Assembly (NCBI RefSeq): GCF_018130215.1
Contig: NZ_JAFCKQ010000005.1
Coordinates: 1 to 64,000, forward strand
Source: Bradyrhizobium jicamae
Lineage (GTDB): Bacteria; Pseudomonadota; Alphaproteobacteria; Rhizobiales; Xanthobacteraceae
Reading direction: 5' to 3'
Length of the DNA stretch: 64,000 nucleotides
Position numbers and translations under genes: made by a program. The notes under the pieces were generated by a model. That model did no database searches. It was not told the origin of the DNA and worked only from the letters and a program-made list of their open reading frames with translations. Positions 25,777 through 34,072 of this stretch are shown here, piece by piece; position 1 is the first letter of the stretch; the number at the start of each line of letters is the position of its first letter.

Positions 25777-26630
25777 GGCCGTGCTCCCGGTCCTGAGATC
25801 GGCAGTCCGTTGCTGACGTAGGACAGATAATATTCGAGATTGCGGTACTCGTCGTCCTGCGGATTGAGCGGCACGGCGCGGGTCTGGCTGTTGCAGGTGA
25901 TGAAGCGGCGGCTGGTCGTGCCCATGCCGCTCCATTCCGAACGGTAGATCGGCATCGCGTTGAGAATGCCGAGCGCCGGCGCCAGCACCTCGGCGCGGAT
26001 GCGCTCGCCCGGGCTCTGTACATGGCAGGTCGCGCAGGAGAAATTGAGCTGGCCGCGGCGGGTGTAGAAATATTCCTTGCCCAACCGATAGGCCTCGAGC
26101 GCGCGCGGATCGTTCGGGATCTTGATGTCCATCGGCTTGCCGCGCGAGGTAAAGGCCATATAGGCGGTGAGCGCCGCCATCTCGTCCTTCACATAGGAGA
26201 TCGGCGCCTCGCCATTGGCTTCGCGGCAGCGATTGAGGGCGAGCTCGAGGGTGACGACCTTGCCTTCCTTCTCGTCGAAGTAAGGGTAGTTTTGACGGAT
26301 GCCGATGCCCTGGTTCGGGAAGCAGTCGGCGTAGGTCTTGCCGTTCTTGAACGGCGTCGTGAACATCTGCTTGCCATCCTCGAGCGAGAACTCGTAGGGC
26401 GGAAACTCCTCCTTCTCCTGCCATTGCTTGTGCAGGTCCTCGTTCATCGAATAGGGACCGTTGACGAAATCCTCGCGCTTCAGCTTGGGGAATTTGTCGG
26501 TGAAGAATTTCTGGAACGCCGCCTTGTCGGCGACGGGATCGATCGTCTCGGCCGCATGCGCCGCCGGCGCGAATGCCGGCACGCCGAGCGCAAGCGCCAT
26601 GGCCGCGCGGATTGCGAGACGGGGCGTCAT
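25773..26630 (-). CDS. soxA: SoxA, c-type cytochrome subunit of SoxXA (single heme)
   Basis: A 285-residue periplasmic cytochrome that, with SoxX, oxidatively joins thiosulfate to SoxY. A signal peptide ends near AHAAE (about 27). One heme motif is present, C199-A-T-C-H203, and the catalytic/heme-ligand cysteine is C246 in FITCNSQTR. In place of the first heme site of diheme SoxA there are two isolated cysteines, C103 and C135, which fit a disulfide as in monoheme SoxA. The gene overlaps soxZ by four bases and the SoxK-like gene by three. Confidence 0.95.
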   Translation of the reverse strand: MTPRLAIRAAMALALGVPAFAPAAHAAETIDPVADKAAFQKFFTDKFPKLKREDFVNGPYSMNEDLHKQWQEKEEFPPYEFSLEDGKQMFTTPFKNGKTYADCFPNQGIGIRQNYPYFDEKEGKVVTLELALNRCREANGEAPISYVKDEMAALTAYMAFTSRGKPMDIKIPNDPRALEAYRLGKEYFYTRRGQLNFSCATCHVQSPGERIRAEVLAPALGILNAMPIYRSEWSGMGTTSRRFITCNSQTRAVPLNPQDDEYRNLEYYLSYVSNGLPISGPGARP

Positions 26631-26938
26631 TGGATCTTCGCCGTGGTGGCGTCGGTCGCGCCCTTGTTGTCGACCCAGCTGATCTTGAGGTCGTCGCCCT
26701 TCTTGCCGCCCTTGAACGAGAACTTGACGTAAGGGTCCTTGGACACGGCCGGGCCCCAGTCGGCGACGAACACCGGTTTGCCGTCATGTTCGAAGGTCAG
26801 CTCCTGGATGAAATGCGGCGGGATCAGGTTGCCCTGCGCATCCTTGACGAAGCCGGAGTCCATCGGGTGCTGGATCAGCGCCTGCACCTCGGTGATGTCG
26901 CCGTTGGCGGTGGCGCGGACGCGAATGCTTGAAGCCAT
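26627..26938 (-). CDS. soxZ: SoxZ, partner of the SoxY sulfur carrier
   Basis: A 103-residue protein of the SoxZ family, an immunoglobulin-like fold that pairs with SoxY to form the carrier SoxYZ. Typical blocks are IRVRATANGDITEVQALIQH, HFIQELTFEHDGKPVF and KISWVDNKG. It has no signal peptide, as is normal; it is exported as a partner of SoxY through the Tat pathway. It sits 21 bases after soxY and overlaps soxA by four bases. Confidence 0.96.
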   Translation of the reverse strand: MASSIRVRATANGDITEVQALIQHPMDSGFVKDAQGNLIPPHFIQELTFEHDGKPVFVADWGPAVSKDPYVKFSFKGGKKGDDLKISWVDNKGATDATTAKIQ

Positions 26939-26959
26939 CGGACTATTCCCTGTTTAAGC

Positions 26960-27448
26960 CTAGCCGCCGCAGCCGCCGACCGTGACCTTCACTTCCTTGG
27001 TGGCGCTGAAGAGCTTGCCGCCGGCCTCGACGATCGCGGTCACATTGGTGGTCTTGGCCATCTTCAGCCGGTTGGCGACGCTTGGCACCGTGCCGGCCGG
27101 AATCCTGTAGCTGGCCGCGAGCGCATTGGGATTTTCGGCGACCAGGAACGAGATCGAGGTCACGTCGGTCAGCGTCGTCGTGACCGAGACCGGCACCACG
27201 GCGCCGTTCTCGGCGATCTCGGGCGCGTCCATCTTCACCTTGTCGGATGGTTCGGCGGTCTTGCCATAGAGCGCCTTGATCGCGTCGGCCTGGCCCTTCT
27301 GTTTGAAGGCGTCTTCCGGATATTTGTCGTTCGCGGCGAGTGCCTGCGGCGCGATGGCAACGACGCCGAGGCCGATCAGCGCGGCGACGCCGGCGCCCTT
27401 CAGCACCAGGCGGCGCCTCCCGGAAAACTCTGAAGTCGTGATGCTCAT
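26960..27448 (-). CDS. soxY: SoxY, sulfur-carrier subunit
   Basis: A 162-residue protein that carries thiosulfate-derived sulfur on its C-terminal cysteine. The twin-arginine signal is GRRRLVLKGAGVAALIGLG; the mature domain ends in the diagnostic swinging arm VTVGGCGG, where the penultimate-block cysteine is the attachment site. It forms the SoxYZ heterodimer with the next gene product. The start at 27448 has AGGAG upstream. It follows soxX by 31 bases. Confidence 0.97.
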   Translation of the reverse strand: MSITTSEFSGRRRLVLKGAGVAALIGLGVVAIAPQALAANDKYPEDAFKQKGQADAIKALYGKTAEPSDKVKMDAPEIAENGAVVPVSVTTTLTDVTSISFLVAENPNALAASYRIPAGTVPSVANRLKMAKTTNVTAIVEAGGKLFSATKEVKVTVGGCGG

Positions 27449-27479
27449 CCGAAAAATCTCCTAGGGCGGTCGTCGCGCG

Positions 27480-27827
27480 TCACAGCGTTTGCAGGAAATC
27501 CACCACCGCGTTGATCTCCTGCTCGGACAGGATCCGGTTTCGTCCGAACGGCGGCATCACGGTCAGCGGATTGCGCTTGGTCTCATCGGTTACGATCGCG
27601 ATCAGCTCGTCGCGGCTGTATCTGGCCTTCAGCCCGGTCAGCTCCGGGCCGATCGTGCCGGGCAGGTCACCGCCCTTGATCGCATGGCAGGTCAGGCAGT
27701 TGCCCTTGCCGCGGTCGAAGGCGATAGTTCGACCCTCGGCTGCGGATTGGGCGCGCGCTGGGGTCGCCATTGCGGCGCCTGCCAGCAGCGCCAGGACGAG
27801 GGCCGGCTTGAAGACATTGACGATCAA
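27480..27827 (-). CDS. soxX: SoxX, c-type cytochrome subunit of SoxXA
   Basis: A 115-residue monoheme cytochrome. The TTG at 27827 is chosen as the start: it gives an immediate signal peptide (MIVNVFKPALVLALLAGAAM...ARAQ) with CGGGAAA upstream, while the ATG at 27920 would add a leader of 31 residues without signal features. The heme motif is C44-L-T-C-H48 and the probable distal methionine lies in VMPPFG. SoxX pairs with SoxA to oxidise thiosulfate onto SoxY. It is the first gene of the cluster, divergent from the DUF938 gene. Confidence 0.93.
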   Translation of the reverse strand: MIVNVFKPALVLALLAGAAMATPARAQSAAEGRTIAFDRGKGNCLTCHAIKGGDLPGTIGPELTGLKARYSRDELIAIVTDETKRNPLTVMPPFGRNRILSEQEINAVVDFLQTL

Positions 27828-27961
27828 AGGCGTTTCCCGGGCTTTAATCTCGATGGTCGGATCGCAATATAGAAGGTGAAAAGCACAAAGGCCATCGGCT
27901 GGCAATGTGGAGATAAGCATGACCCGGAAAAGTGGATGCGGCTGATCTGAAGGAGATCGCG

Positions 27962-28624
27962 GTGGCGGAGTATGTGGTGGAGTTCGGCAAGGATGGCCGC
28001 CCGGTCGAGGCGGACGGGCGGCTCGATGCCGCCCCGTTCCATCGCAACCACGAGCCGATCTGGGCAGTCTTGCAGCGCTTCCTTGCCGGACAATCCGGTG
28101 ATGTGCTGGAGGCGGGCAGCGGCACCGGCCAGCATGTCGTGCATTTCGCGCGCCATGCGCCCGACATCGTGTGGTGGCCGAGCGATCTCCATCCGGCGCA
28201 TCTGCGCAGCATCGAGGCCTGGCGCGCGCATTCAGCCCTCGCCAATATCGGTGCGCCGCAACGGATCGACCTGTCGGATCCGGCGTGGTCGCTTGACGAT
28301 GGTCCGGACCGGCTGCTCGCGATCTTCTGCGCCAATGTGATCCACATCGCGCCGTGGCCCGTCGCCGAGGGCCTGTTCGCCGGTGCAGGCAGGCATCTGC
28401 GTGCCGACGGACGGCTGTTCCTCTACGGCCCGTTCAAGCGCGACGGCAAGCACACCGCGCTCAGCAACGCGATATTCGACACCTCGTTGCGCGATCGCGA
28501 TCCGGAATGGGGCGTGCGCGACATCGCCGATCTGGAACGGCTGGCTGGAAGTGTCGGGCTGAAACTCGCCGGCACATTCGAGATGCCGGCGAACAACATG
28601 ATCCTGATGTTTGCGCGGGTGTAG
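27962..28624 (+). CDS. DUF938 family SAM-dependent methyltransferase-like protein
   Basis: A 220-residue protein. The GTG at 27962 is preferred because AAGGAG lies six bases before it (27950-27955); another GTG at 27932 falls in a remnant of a dispersed repeat (GCATGACCCGGAAAAGTGGA). The SAM motif DVLEAGSGTGQHVVHFARH and the family block FCANVIHIAPWPVAEGLF mark the DUF938 family, close to class I methyltransferases. No substrate is known. It is divergent from soxX and is probably not part of the sulfur system. Confidence 0.85.
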   Translation: MAEYVVEFGKDGRPVEADGRLDAAPFHRNHEPIWAVLQRFLAGQSGDVLEAGSGTGQHVVHFARHAPDIVWWPSDLHPAHLRSIEAWRAHSALANIGAPQRIDLSDPAWSLDDGPDRLLAIFCANVIHIAPWPVAEGLFAGAGRHLRADGRLFLYGPFKRDGKHTALSNAIFDTSLRDRDPEWGVRDIADLERLAGSVGLKLAGTFEMPANNMILMFARV

Positions 28625-28637
28625 TCGCGCAAAAGAG

Positions 28638-29507
28638 TTAGTCGTAAGCCAGGCACCAGCCATCGCCGCGCAGCCAGCAGCGGTGGTCGGGAACGTCTTG
28701 ATGACGATAGAGCCGCGTGACGTCCTGCCAGCCGCCGCGGACGAACGCGTCGGCGAGGGCGCGCTCGGAGGCATCGTCGCGGCCGCCGGCGCAAGGGATG
28801 ATCGCAACCGGCGAGATCCATGCCGCATGATAGTCGGCGCCGCTGCGCCGGATCCGGAACACCGCGCCGCCGTGCGCCATACGCGCCGGCGTGAGGCTGC
28901 CAAATCCCTGGTCCGACGTCATCGGCAGGATCAGGCGCCCGCCGTCGGCGAGGCCATCGAGCCAGCGCGCGGCAGGCCGCGTGCATCCGGCGTTGACGTA
29001 GACGATATCGGCTGCATCGAACGACGCCTGCGTCCCGTCGCCCGCGATGATCTCGACATTGGCGCTGGCTGCGAGGTTGGTCCTGGCGCGCGCAGCGAGC
29101 GCGGCGTCAAACTCGATTCCCGTCACCCGGCCTGTCGGTCCGACCAGATGCGCGAGGATCGCCGTGTAGTAGCCGGTGCCGGTCCCGACATGCACCACAT
29201 GCTCGCCCGCGGCAGGCTCAGCCTGGTGCATCAGATGCGCATGCAACGACGGCTGCCCGTTGTTGAGGCGGCGCTCGGGCACCAGGGCGACCAGGTCGTC
29301 GGTATAGAGATAGACCGGATCGGCGTCGGGCGTCGGCACGTAGTCCCCGAACAATCGCCGCACCAGCCACGGGCCCGGACCGAGGAAGTCCTCGCGGCGA
29401 ACCGACGCGAAGGCGCCGGCGATGTGCGCATTGCTGACATTCGCTGCGGCCAGCACCTGCTTGGCATAGGCTGCGCGGATGATGCGGAGTTCGGCTTGCG
29501 GGTCCAT
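28638..29507 (-). CDS. Protein-L-isoaspartate O-methyltransferase-like protein
   Basis: A 289-residue protein, started at the ATG at 29507, which has AGGAG eight bases upstream; an earlier ATG at 29552 falls inside the hicB operator. The class I methyltransferase motif is VVHVGTGTGYYTAILAH, and the N-terminal IRRAYA(K)/REDFLGPG...YLYTDDLVAL part resembles PCMT enzymes that repair isoaspartyl residues. The C-terminal extension is not that of the standard Pcm. The usual pcm neighbours surE, nlpD and rpoS are absent, so this is likely a paralogue with another role. Confidence 0.75.
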   Translation of the reverse strand: MDPQAELRIIRAAYAKQVLAAANVSNAHIAGAFASVRREDFLGPGPWLVRRLFGDYVPTPDADPVYLYTDDLVALVPERRLNNGQPSLHAHLMHQAEPAAGEHVVHVGTGTGYYTAILAHLVGPTGRVTGIEFDAALAARARTNLAASANVEIIAGDGTQASFDAADIVYVNAGCTRPAARWLDGLADGGRLILPMTSDQGFGSLTPARMAHGGAVFRIRRSGADYHAAWISPVAIIPCAGGRDDASERALADAFVRGGWQDVTRLYRHQDVPDHRCWLRGDGWCLAYD

Positions 29508-29527
29508 GTTGCGCTCCTGCCTGCCGC

Positions 29528-29572
29528 TTGACAGATGTGTCATTTGACACACCGAAGTGTGTGAATTAGCAT
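29528..29572 (+). promoter_or_regulatory. Promoter and palindromic operator of the hicB gene
   Basis: TGTGTCA (29536-29542), a TT spacer and TGACACA (29545-29551) form a perfect inverted repeat. It overlaps a second pair ACACAC (29547-29552) and GTGTGT (29557-29562). A TTGACA box at 29544-29549 and TAGCAT at 29567-29572, 17 bases apart, make a plausible sigma-70 promoter reading into hicB at 29594. The palindrome covers the -35 box, as expected for autorepression by the HicB RHH domain. Confidence 0.6.
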
Positions 29573-29593
29573 ACTCGAACGACGGAGGCCAGA

Positions 29594-30091
29594 ATGAAGA
29601 GACGGCTCTATCCGGCCGTGCTGGAGCGCGGGTCCCGCGGCGCGTTCGGCGCGTGGTTTCCGGATTTTCCGGGCTGCGTCGCCGCCGGCAGGTCGCAGGA
29701 GGAGGCGATCGAGCGCGCCGAGCAGGCGCTGGCGCAGGCGGTGGACGGCTGGGCCGAGCAGGGTCGTGCGCTGCCGGAGCCGACGCCGATCGAGCGCATC
29801 GTGCCGCCGAAGGGCTCCGATGTCGCCGCCTTCTTCATGGTCGGCGTCGATCCGCCCGATCCGTCCGAGCGGGTGAACGTCTATCTGCCGAAGAGCCTGA
29901 TCACGCGGATCGACAAGCGCGCCGCCGAGCTCGGCATGAGCCGCTCCAGTTTCTTTGGCTTCGCCAGCTCGCTGGCGCTCGAATGGCCTGTCGGATTTCC
30001 GCGAGGCGCTCCGGTGGGACCTCGTTCCAAGGTGCACAAGACGGGCACACTGCGCGCCGAGAAGCGGTCGGGCAGGAAGCCGGCGCGCTAG
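29594..30091 (+). CDS. HicB family antitoxin-like protein (no HicA partner nearby)
   Basis: A 165-residue protein. Residues about 5-60 are the HicB RNase-H-like fold (AVLERGSRGAFGAWFPDFPG ... GRSQEEAIERAEQALAQAVD). The C-terminal VNVYLPKSLITRIDKRAAEL with SRSSFF is a ribbon-helix-helix-type DNA-binding segment. HicB normally neutralises HicA, a small mRNA interferase; I see no HicA-sized gene in the 41 bases before or 117 after it. It therefore looks like an orphan HicB, possibly a plain autoregulated DNA-binding protein. A palindrome overlaps its promoter. Confidence 0.85.
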   Translation: MKRRLYPAVLERGSRGAFGAWFPDFPGCVAAGRSQEEAIERAEQALAQAVDGWAEQGRALPEPTPIERIVPPKGSDVAAFFMVGVDPPDPSERVNVYLPKSLITRIDKRAAELGMSRSSFFGFASSLALEWPVGFPRGAPVGPRSKVHKTGTLRAEKRSGRKPAR

Positions 30092-30208
30092 CGTGCGTCA
30101 TGTGCGTTGATCGCATGGCGTACGTCCATTTGCGTTGGTTGCCGGCATCAGGGGTGCTCTCCATAGTGCCGGCGACACGGAGGCTCCCGCCGGGGCTTCG
30201 ATGCGGGA

Positions 30209-31459
30209 ATGCCGATGATCGACGTGACAGCGGGGGATGAGACGGCCGACGATGCGCGGGCACGGGCCAATGTTCTGCGACTTGCCGCGGCGCAGGCGCT
30301 CACCGGCGCCAATTCGGCCGTCATCTTCGCCACCGGTTCGATCGTCGGCGCGACGCTGGCCCCCGACATCTCGCTCGCGACCGTGCCGTTGTCGATGTAT
30401 GTGCTGGGAATGGCTGCCGGCACGTTGCCGACCGGCGCGATCTCGCGCGCCTTTGGCCGTCGTGTCGCGTTCATCGCCGGCACCGGCTGCGGCGTGCTCA
30501 CCGGCTCGCTCGGCGCCTGGGCGATCCTGCATTCCTCGTTCTGGCTGTTCTGCGCCGCGACCTTTCTCGGCGGCCTCTACGGCGCGGTAGCGCAATCCTA
30601 TCGCTTCGCTGCGGCCGACGGCGCGAGCGCCACGTTCCGGCCCAAGGCGGTGTCGTGGGTGATGGCGGGCGGCGTGTTCGCCGGCGTTCTGGGGCCGCAG
30701 CTCGTGCAATGGACCATGGACATCTGGTCGCCCTATCTGTTCGCCTTCTCCTTCGTGGTGCAGGCCCTCGTCGCGCTGGTGGCGATGGCGGTGCTGTCGG
30801 GCGTCGACGCGCCGAAGCCCGCGCCCGCGGACTTGCATGGCGGCCGTCCCCTGCTCGAGATCGCAAGGCAGCCGCGCTTCATTGCCGCTGCGCTGTGCGG
30901 CGTAATCGCCTACCCCATGATGAACCTTGTGATGACCTCGGCACCGCTCGCCATGAAGATGTGCGGGCTCTCGGTCAGCGATTCCAATTTCGGCATCCAG
31001 TGGCACATCGTGGCGATGTACGGCCCGAGCTTCTTCACCGGCTCCCTGATCGCGCGGTTCGGCGCCCCTCGCATCGTCGCGCTCGGGCTGCTGCTGGAAG
31101 CGGCGGCCGCGACGATCGGGCTGTCCGGCATCACGGCGCCGCACTTCTGGGCGACGCTGATCGTGCTCGGGATGGGCTGGAATTTCGCGTTTGTCGGCGC
31201 CTCCGCGCTGGTGCTGGAAACACACCGGCCGCAGGAGCGCAACAAGGTGCAGGCGTTCAACGATTTCCTGATCTTCGGCATGATGGCGATCGGTTCGTTC
31301 TCCTCCGGCCAGCTGCTCGCTCACTACGGCTGGAACGCGGTGAACCTGGTGGTGTTCCCGCCGGTCCTGCTCGGCCTTGCCGTGCTCTCGTTCGCCTCGT
31401 TCGCGAAGCGGCGGGCGAAATTGCGCGACGTGGACCAGCTGCCTGACATCGGCGCGTGA
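30209..31459 (+). CDS. MFS transporter
   Basis: A 416-residue major facilitator with twelve predicted helices. The start may be either 30209 or the ATG at 30215; both have only GCGGGA upstream. The region after helix 2 (ISRAFGRRVAFIAGTGCGVL) carries the DRxGRR-type basic loop. A later AVAQSYRFAAADGASATFRP loop is typical of a group of uncharacterised alphaproteobacterial MFS proteins. No substrate can be suggested. A second, unrelated MFS gene follows on the same strand. Confidence 0.85.
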   Translation: MPMIDVTAGDETADDARARANVLRLAAAQALTGANSAVIFATGSIVGATLAPDISLATVPLSMYVLGMAAGTLPTGAISRAFGRRVAFIAGTGCGVLTGSLGAWAILHSSFWLFCAATFLGGLYGAVAQSYRFAAADGASATFRPKAVSWVMAGGVFAGVLGPQLVQWTMDIWSPYLFAFSFVVQALVALVAMAVLSGVDAPKPAPADLHGGRPLLEIARQPRFIAAALCGVIAYPMMNLVMTSAPLAMKMCGLSVSDSNFGIQWHIVAMYGPSFFTGSLIARFGAPRIVALGLLLEAAAATIGLSGITAPHFWATLIVLGMGWNFAFVGASALVLETHRPQERNKVQAFNDFLIFGMMAIGSFSSGQLLAHYGWNAVNLVVFPPVLLGLAVLSFASFAKRRAKLRDVDQLPDIGA

Positions 31460-31573
31460 TGCGCGAACCTGCTGCCAATTGCTGACAGTTCGATCCGCTT
31501 CGAAATGATCGGCTTGCAAGGCTGCTTACATCATGCGACCGGATCATTCAGGTCGTGTGACGATGTAAGAAAC

Positions 31574-32803
31574 ATGCTCGAGAAAATGGACGCATCCTCA
31601 TTCGCGACGCCTGATGAAGCCTCGCTGCGCTACGATGGCTGGCGCATCGTCGTCGTCTGCTTCCTGCTCGCGACCTTCGGCTGGGGGCTCGGGTTCTACG
31701 GGCAGAGCGTCTATGTCGCCGAGCTGCAGCGGCTGCACGGCTGGCCGGCCTCGCTGATCTCGTCGGGCACGACCTTCTTCTATCTGTTCGGCGCCGCGCT
31801 GGTGGCCTTCGTCAGCGAGGCGATCAAGGCGTTCGGTCCGCGCAAGTGCCTCATCGCGGGCACGCTGGCGATGGCTGCAGCCGCCCTTGCGATCGGCGAA
31901 GTGCGCGCGCCCTGGCAGCTGTATCTCGCTGACGCCCTGCTTGCGTTTGGCTGGGCCGGCACCAGCCTCGGCATCATCACCAACACGCTTGGCCTGTGGT
32001 TCGACAAGAAGCGCGGCATGGCGATCAGCCTGGCGCTGAACGGCGCGAGTTTCGGCGGCATCGTCGGCGTGCCGCTGCTGGTGGCGGGGATCGGCACCTT
32101 CGGCTTTTCCGGCGCGATGATCGCGTCGGCCGCAGCGCTCCTCGTGGTGATGCTGCCGGCGATCCTGATCTTCGTCGGTTCGCCGCCGGTCCATCTCCAT
32201 GCCGTCACCGCGGCGGCCGCGGACGCCCCGTCGGCATCGCAAATCCGCGCAGGGGCGCTGCGCGACGTCGGGTTCCTCTCGGTCTCGGTCGCCTTCGCGC
32301 TGGTGCTGTTCGCCCAGGTCGGCTTCATCGTCCACCTGATCGCGTTTCTGGATCAGGTGATCGGCCGCGAGCGCGCGACGGTGGCGATGGCGCTCCTGAC
32401 GGCGATGGCCGTGATCGGCCGCGTCTCGTTCTCCTTCGTGATCGATCAGCTCAACCAGCGGTTGGCCTCGGCCCTGTCATTCGTCAGCCAGGCGGTCGCG
32501 CTCGCCGTCATCATCAACCTGCACAACGACATCGTGATGATCGCGGCCTGTGGGCTGTTCGGCTTCTCGGTCGGCAATCTGATCACGCTGCCGTCGCTGA
32601 TCATCCAGCGCGAGTTCGATCCGCGTTCCTTCGGCGTGCTGGTCAGCCTGGTGACCGCGATCAACCAGATCACCTACGCCTTCGGACCCGGCGTGGTCGG
32701 ACTGCTGCGCGACGTCTCGGGCAGCTACACCCTGCCGTTCTATGGTTGTATCGGCCTCGAGCTGGTCGCGGCGTTGGCGATCATGATGAGGGGAAAATCG
32801 TAG
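31574..32803 (+). CDS. MFS transporter, monocarboxylate/oxalate-formate type
   Basis: A 409-residue, twelve-helix transporter. The ATG at 31574 or the one at 31586 is more likely than the upstream in-frame ATG at 31505, which adds an unrelated leader. The N-terminal part FGWGLGFYGQSVYVAELQRL and the motif LGLWFDKKRGMAISLALNGA are those of the MCT/OFA-like group (monocarboxylates, oxalate-formate exchange). The substrate is not known. It ends at the start of a family A repeat, which likely ends transcription. Confidence 0.85.
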   Translation: MLEKMDASSFATPDEASLRYDGWRIVVVCFLLATFGWGLGFYGQSVYVAELQRLHGWPASLISSGTTFFYLFGAALVAFVSEAIKAFGPRKCLIAGTLAMAAAALAIGEVRAPWQLYLADALLAFGWAGTSLGIITNTLGLWFDKKRGMAISLALNGASFGGIVGVPLLVAGIGTFGFSGAMIASAAALLVVMLPAILIFVGSPPVHLHAVTAAAADAPSASQIRAGALRDVGFLSVSVAFALVLFAQVGFIVHLIAFLDQVIGRERATVAMALLTAMAVIGRVSFSFVIDQLNQRLASALSFVSQAVALAVIINLHNDIVMIAACGLFGFSVGNLITLPSLIIQREFDPRSFGVLVSLVTAINQITYAFGPGVVGLLRDVSGSYTLPFYGCIGLELVAALAIMMRGKS

Positions 32804-32886
32804 CCCGGATGGAGCACAGCGCAATCCGGGAAGCTCTCCCAGCGGAGCGAGGTCCCCCGATTTCGCTGCGCTCCATCCGGGCTACA
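32801..32886. repeat. Dispersed palindromic repeat, family A
   Basis: Starts GTAGCCCGGATGGAGCACAG and ends GCGCTCCATCCGGGCTAC, a pair of inverted ends like those at 4894-4982. It overlaps the stop codon of the MFS gene (the TAG at 32801-32803 is part of the repeat) and precedes the convergent VOC gene. Confidence 0.8.
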
Positions 32887-32897
32887 AGACCACGGAA

Positions 32898-33392
32898 TCA
32901 CCCCACCCGCTGCCTCAGCAGGTCCTCGAGATCGAGCCGGTTGGTGAACATCGCGAGCCTGCCATCGGCCGTGCGCGGCCATTCGGCCTCCGGCCGGTCC
33001 CAATAGAGCTCGACGCCGTTCTCGTCGGGATCGCGCAGATACAGCGCCTGGCTGACGCCATGGTCGCTGGCGCCGTCGAGCTGGATGCCGGCGGAAAGGA
33101 CGCGGTGCAAGGCGTCGGCCAGCGCCGGGCGGGTCGGGTACAGGATCGCCGTGTGGAACAGGCCGGTGGTGCCTGGCGGCGGCGGATGGCCGCCCTTGCT
33201 CTCCCAGGTGTTGAGCCCGATGTGATGGTGATAGCCGCCGGCCGAAATGAACGCGGCGCCGGAACCCATGCGCTGTTGCAGCTCGAAGCCGAGCACGCCG
33301 CAATAGAAGCCGAGCGCGCGGTCGAGATCGGCTACCTTGAGGTGGACATGTCCGATCCGCGTGCCCGCGATGATGGGAGGATTTTGCGGCAT
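32898..33392 (-). CDS. VOC (glyoxalase/extradiol dioxygenase) family protein
   Basis: A 164-residue protein started at the ATG at 33392, with GGAG ten bases upstream. Two beta-alpha-beta-beta-beta modules are visible: IGHVHLKVADLDRALGFYCG at the start and FHTAILYPTRPALADALHRV in the second half. Metal ligands H16-type and a C-terminal ENGVELYWDRP with the glutamate ligand fit a single-chain VOC enzyme. Such proteins are glyoxalases, fosfomycin-resistance enzymes or ring-cleavage dioxygenases; the sequence is nearest to the extradiol-dioxygenase-like type CatE. Function unknown. Confidence 0.85.
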   Translation of the reverse strand: MPQNPPIIAGTRIGHVHLKVADLDRALGFYCGVLGFELQQRMGSGAAFISAGGYHHHIGLNTWESKGGHPPPPGTTGLFHTAILYPTRPALADALHRVLSAGIQLDGASDHGVSQALYLRDPDENGVELYWDRPEAEWPRTADGRLAMFTNRLDLEDLLRQRVG

Positions 33393-33526
33393 GTCGTGGC
33401 TCCGTTGTTGGCTCTGTCCCAACATCTAAGCCTCTGCCTGGCGGTTGGATACTGATCGGTTCGGAAATCCAGCGTTTCTGAACGCGCAACTATCCGCCTG
33501 GTCCCGTCCTGCGGGGAGGGGAATAT

Positions 33527-34072
33527 TCAGGCAAGCTCCGACAACTCGCCGCCCGGCACCTGGAATTCAAACGTGTTCAGCGTCATCGACACCATGGTGT
33601 AGTAGCCGCACAGCCCGATGATCTCGACGACGCCGCGCAGGCTCAACACCTCGACCGCCTCGTCGTACAGGGCCCTTGCCACGCCATGGCCTTCATGCAG
33701 CGATTTGGCGACCTCGTAGATCATCCTGGCCCTGGGGTCGTCGAAGGTCGGGATGCGCCGCACGCGGATGTCCTCGATGATCTTCGGGTCGAGCCCGCCT
33801 TTCAGCGCGAGGCGCTTGTGCGCGTACCATTCGTAATGCGCGGTCCAGTGCCGCGCGGTGACGAGGATCGCGATCTCCGACAGCTTTGGCGGGAAGATCG
33901 TGTCGAAGCGGAGCACCTCGCCGAGCCGCGTGGCATGCCGCGCCATGTCGGGGCTGTTGAGCCAGGCCATCATCGGCGCCGGCGGCGCCCCGCGCTTGCC
34001 GGCGATCGACTCGTCGTAGATCTCTTTTTGCGCCGGGTTCATTTCGCCAGGCGGAAGGAGTTTTATCCGCAT
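33527..34072 (-). CDS. Carboxymuconolactone decarboxylase/AhpD-like family protein
   Basis: A 181-residue protein. The ATG at 34072 (AAGGGGAAA upstream) is chosen; the longer frame to 34705 is antisense to the acyl-CoA dehydrogenase. The family block is LSEIAILVTARHWTAHYEWY, followed by GLCGYYTMVSMTLNTFEFQV. The AhpD-type CxxC is absent, which favours a decarboxylase-like or unknown role rather than a peroxidase partner. It is divergent from the acyl-CoA dehydrogenase pair, sharing a 168-base upstream region. Confidence 0.85.
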   Translation of the reverse strand: MRIKLLPPGEMNPAQKEIYDESIAGKRGAPPAPMMAWLNSPDMARHATRLGEVLRFDTIFPPKLSEIAILVTARHWTAHYEWYAHKRLALKGGLDPKIIEDIRVRRIPTFDDPRARMIYEVAKSLHEGHGVARALYDEAVEVLSLRGVVEIIGLCGYYTMVSMTLNTFEFQVPGGELSELA

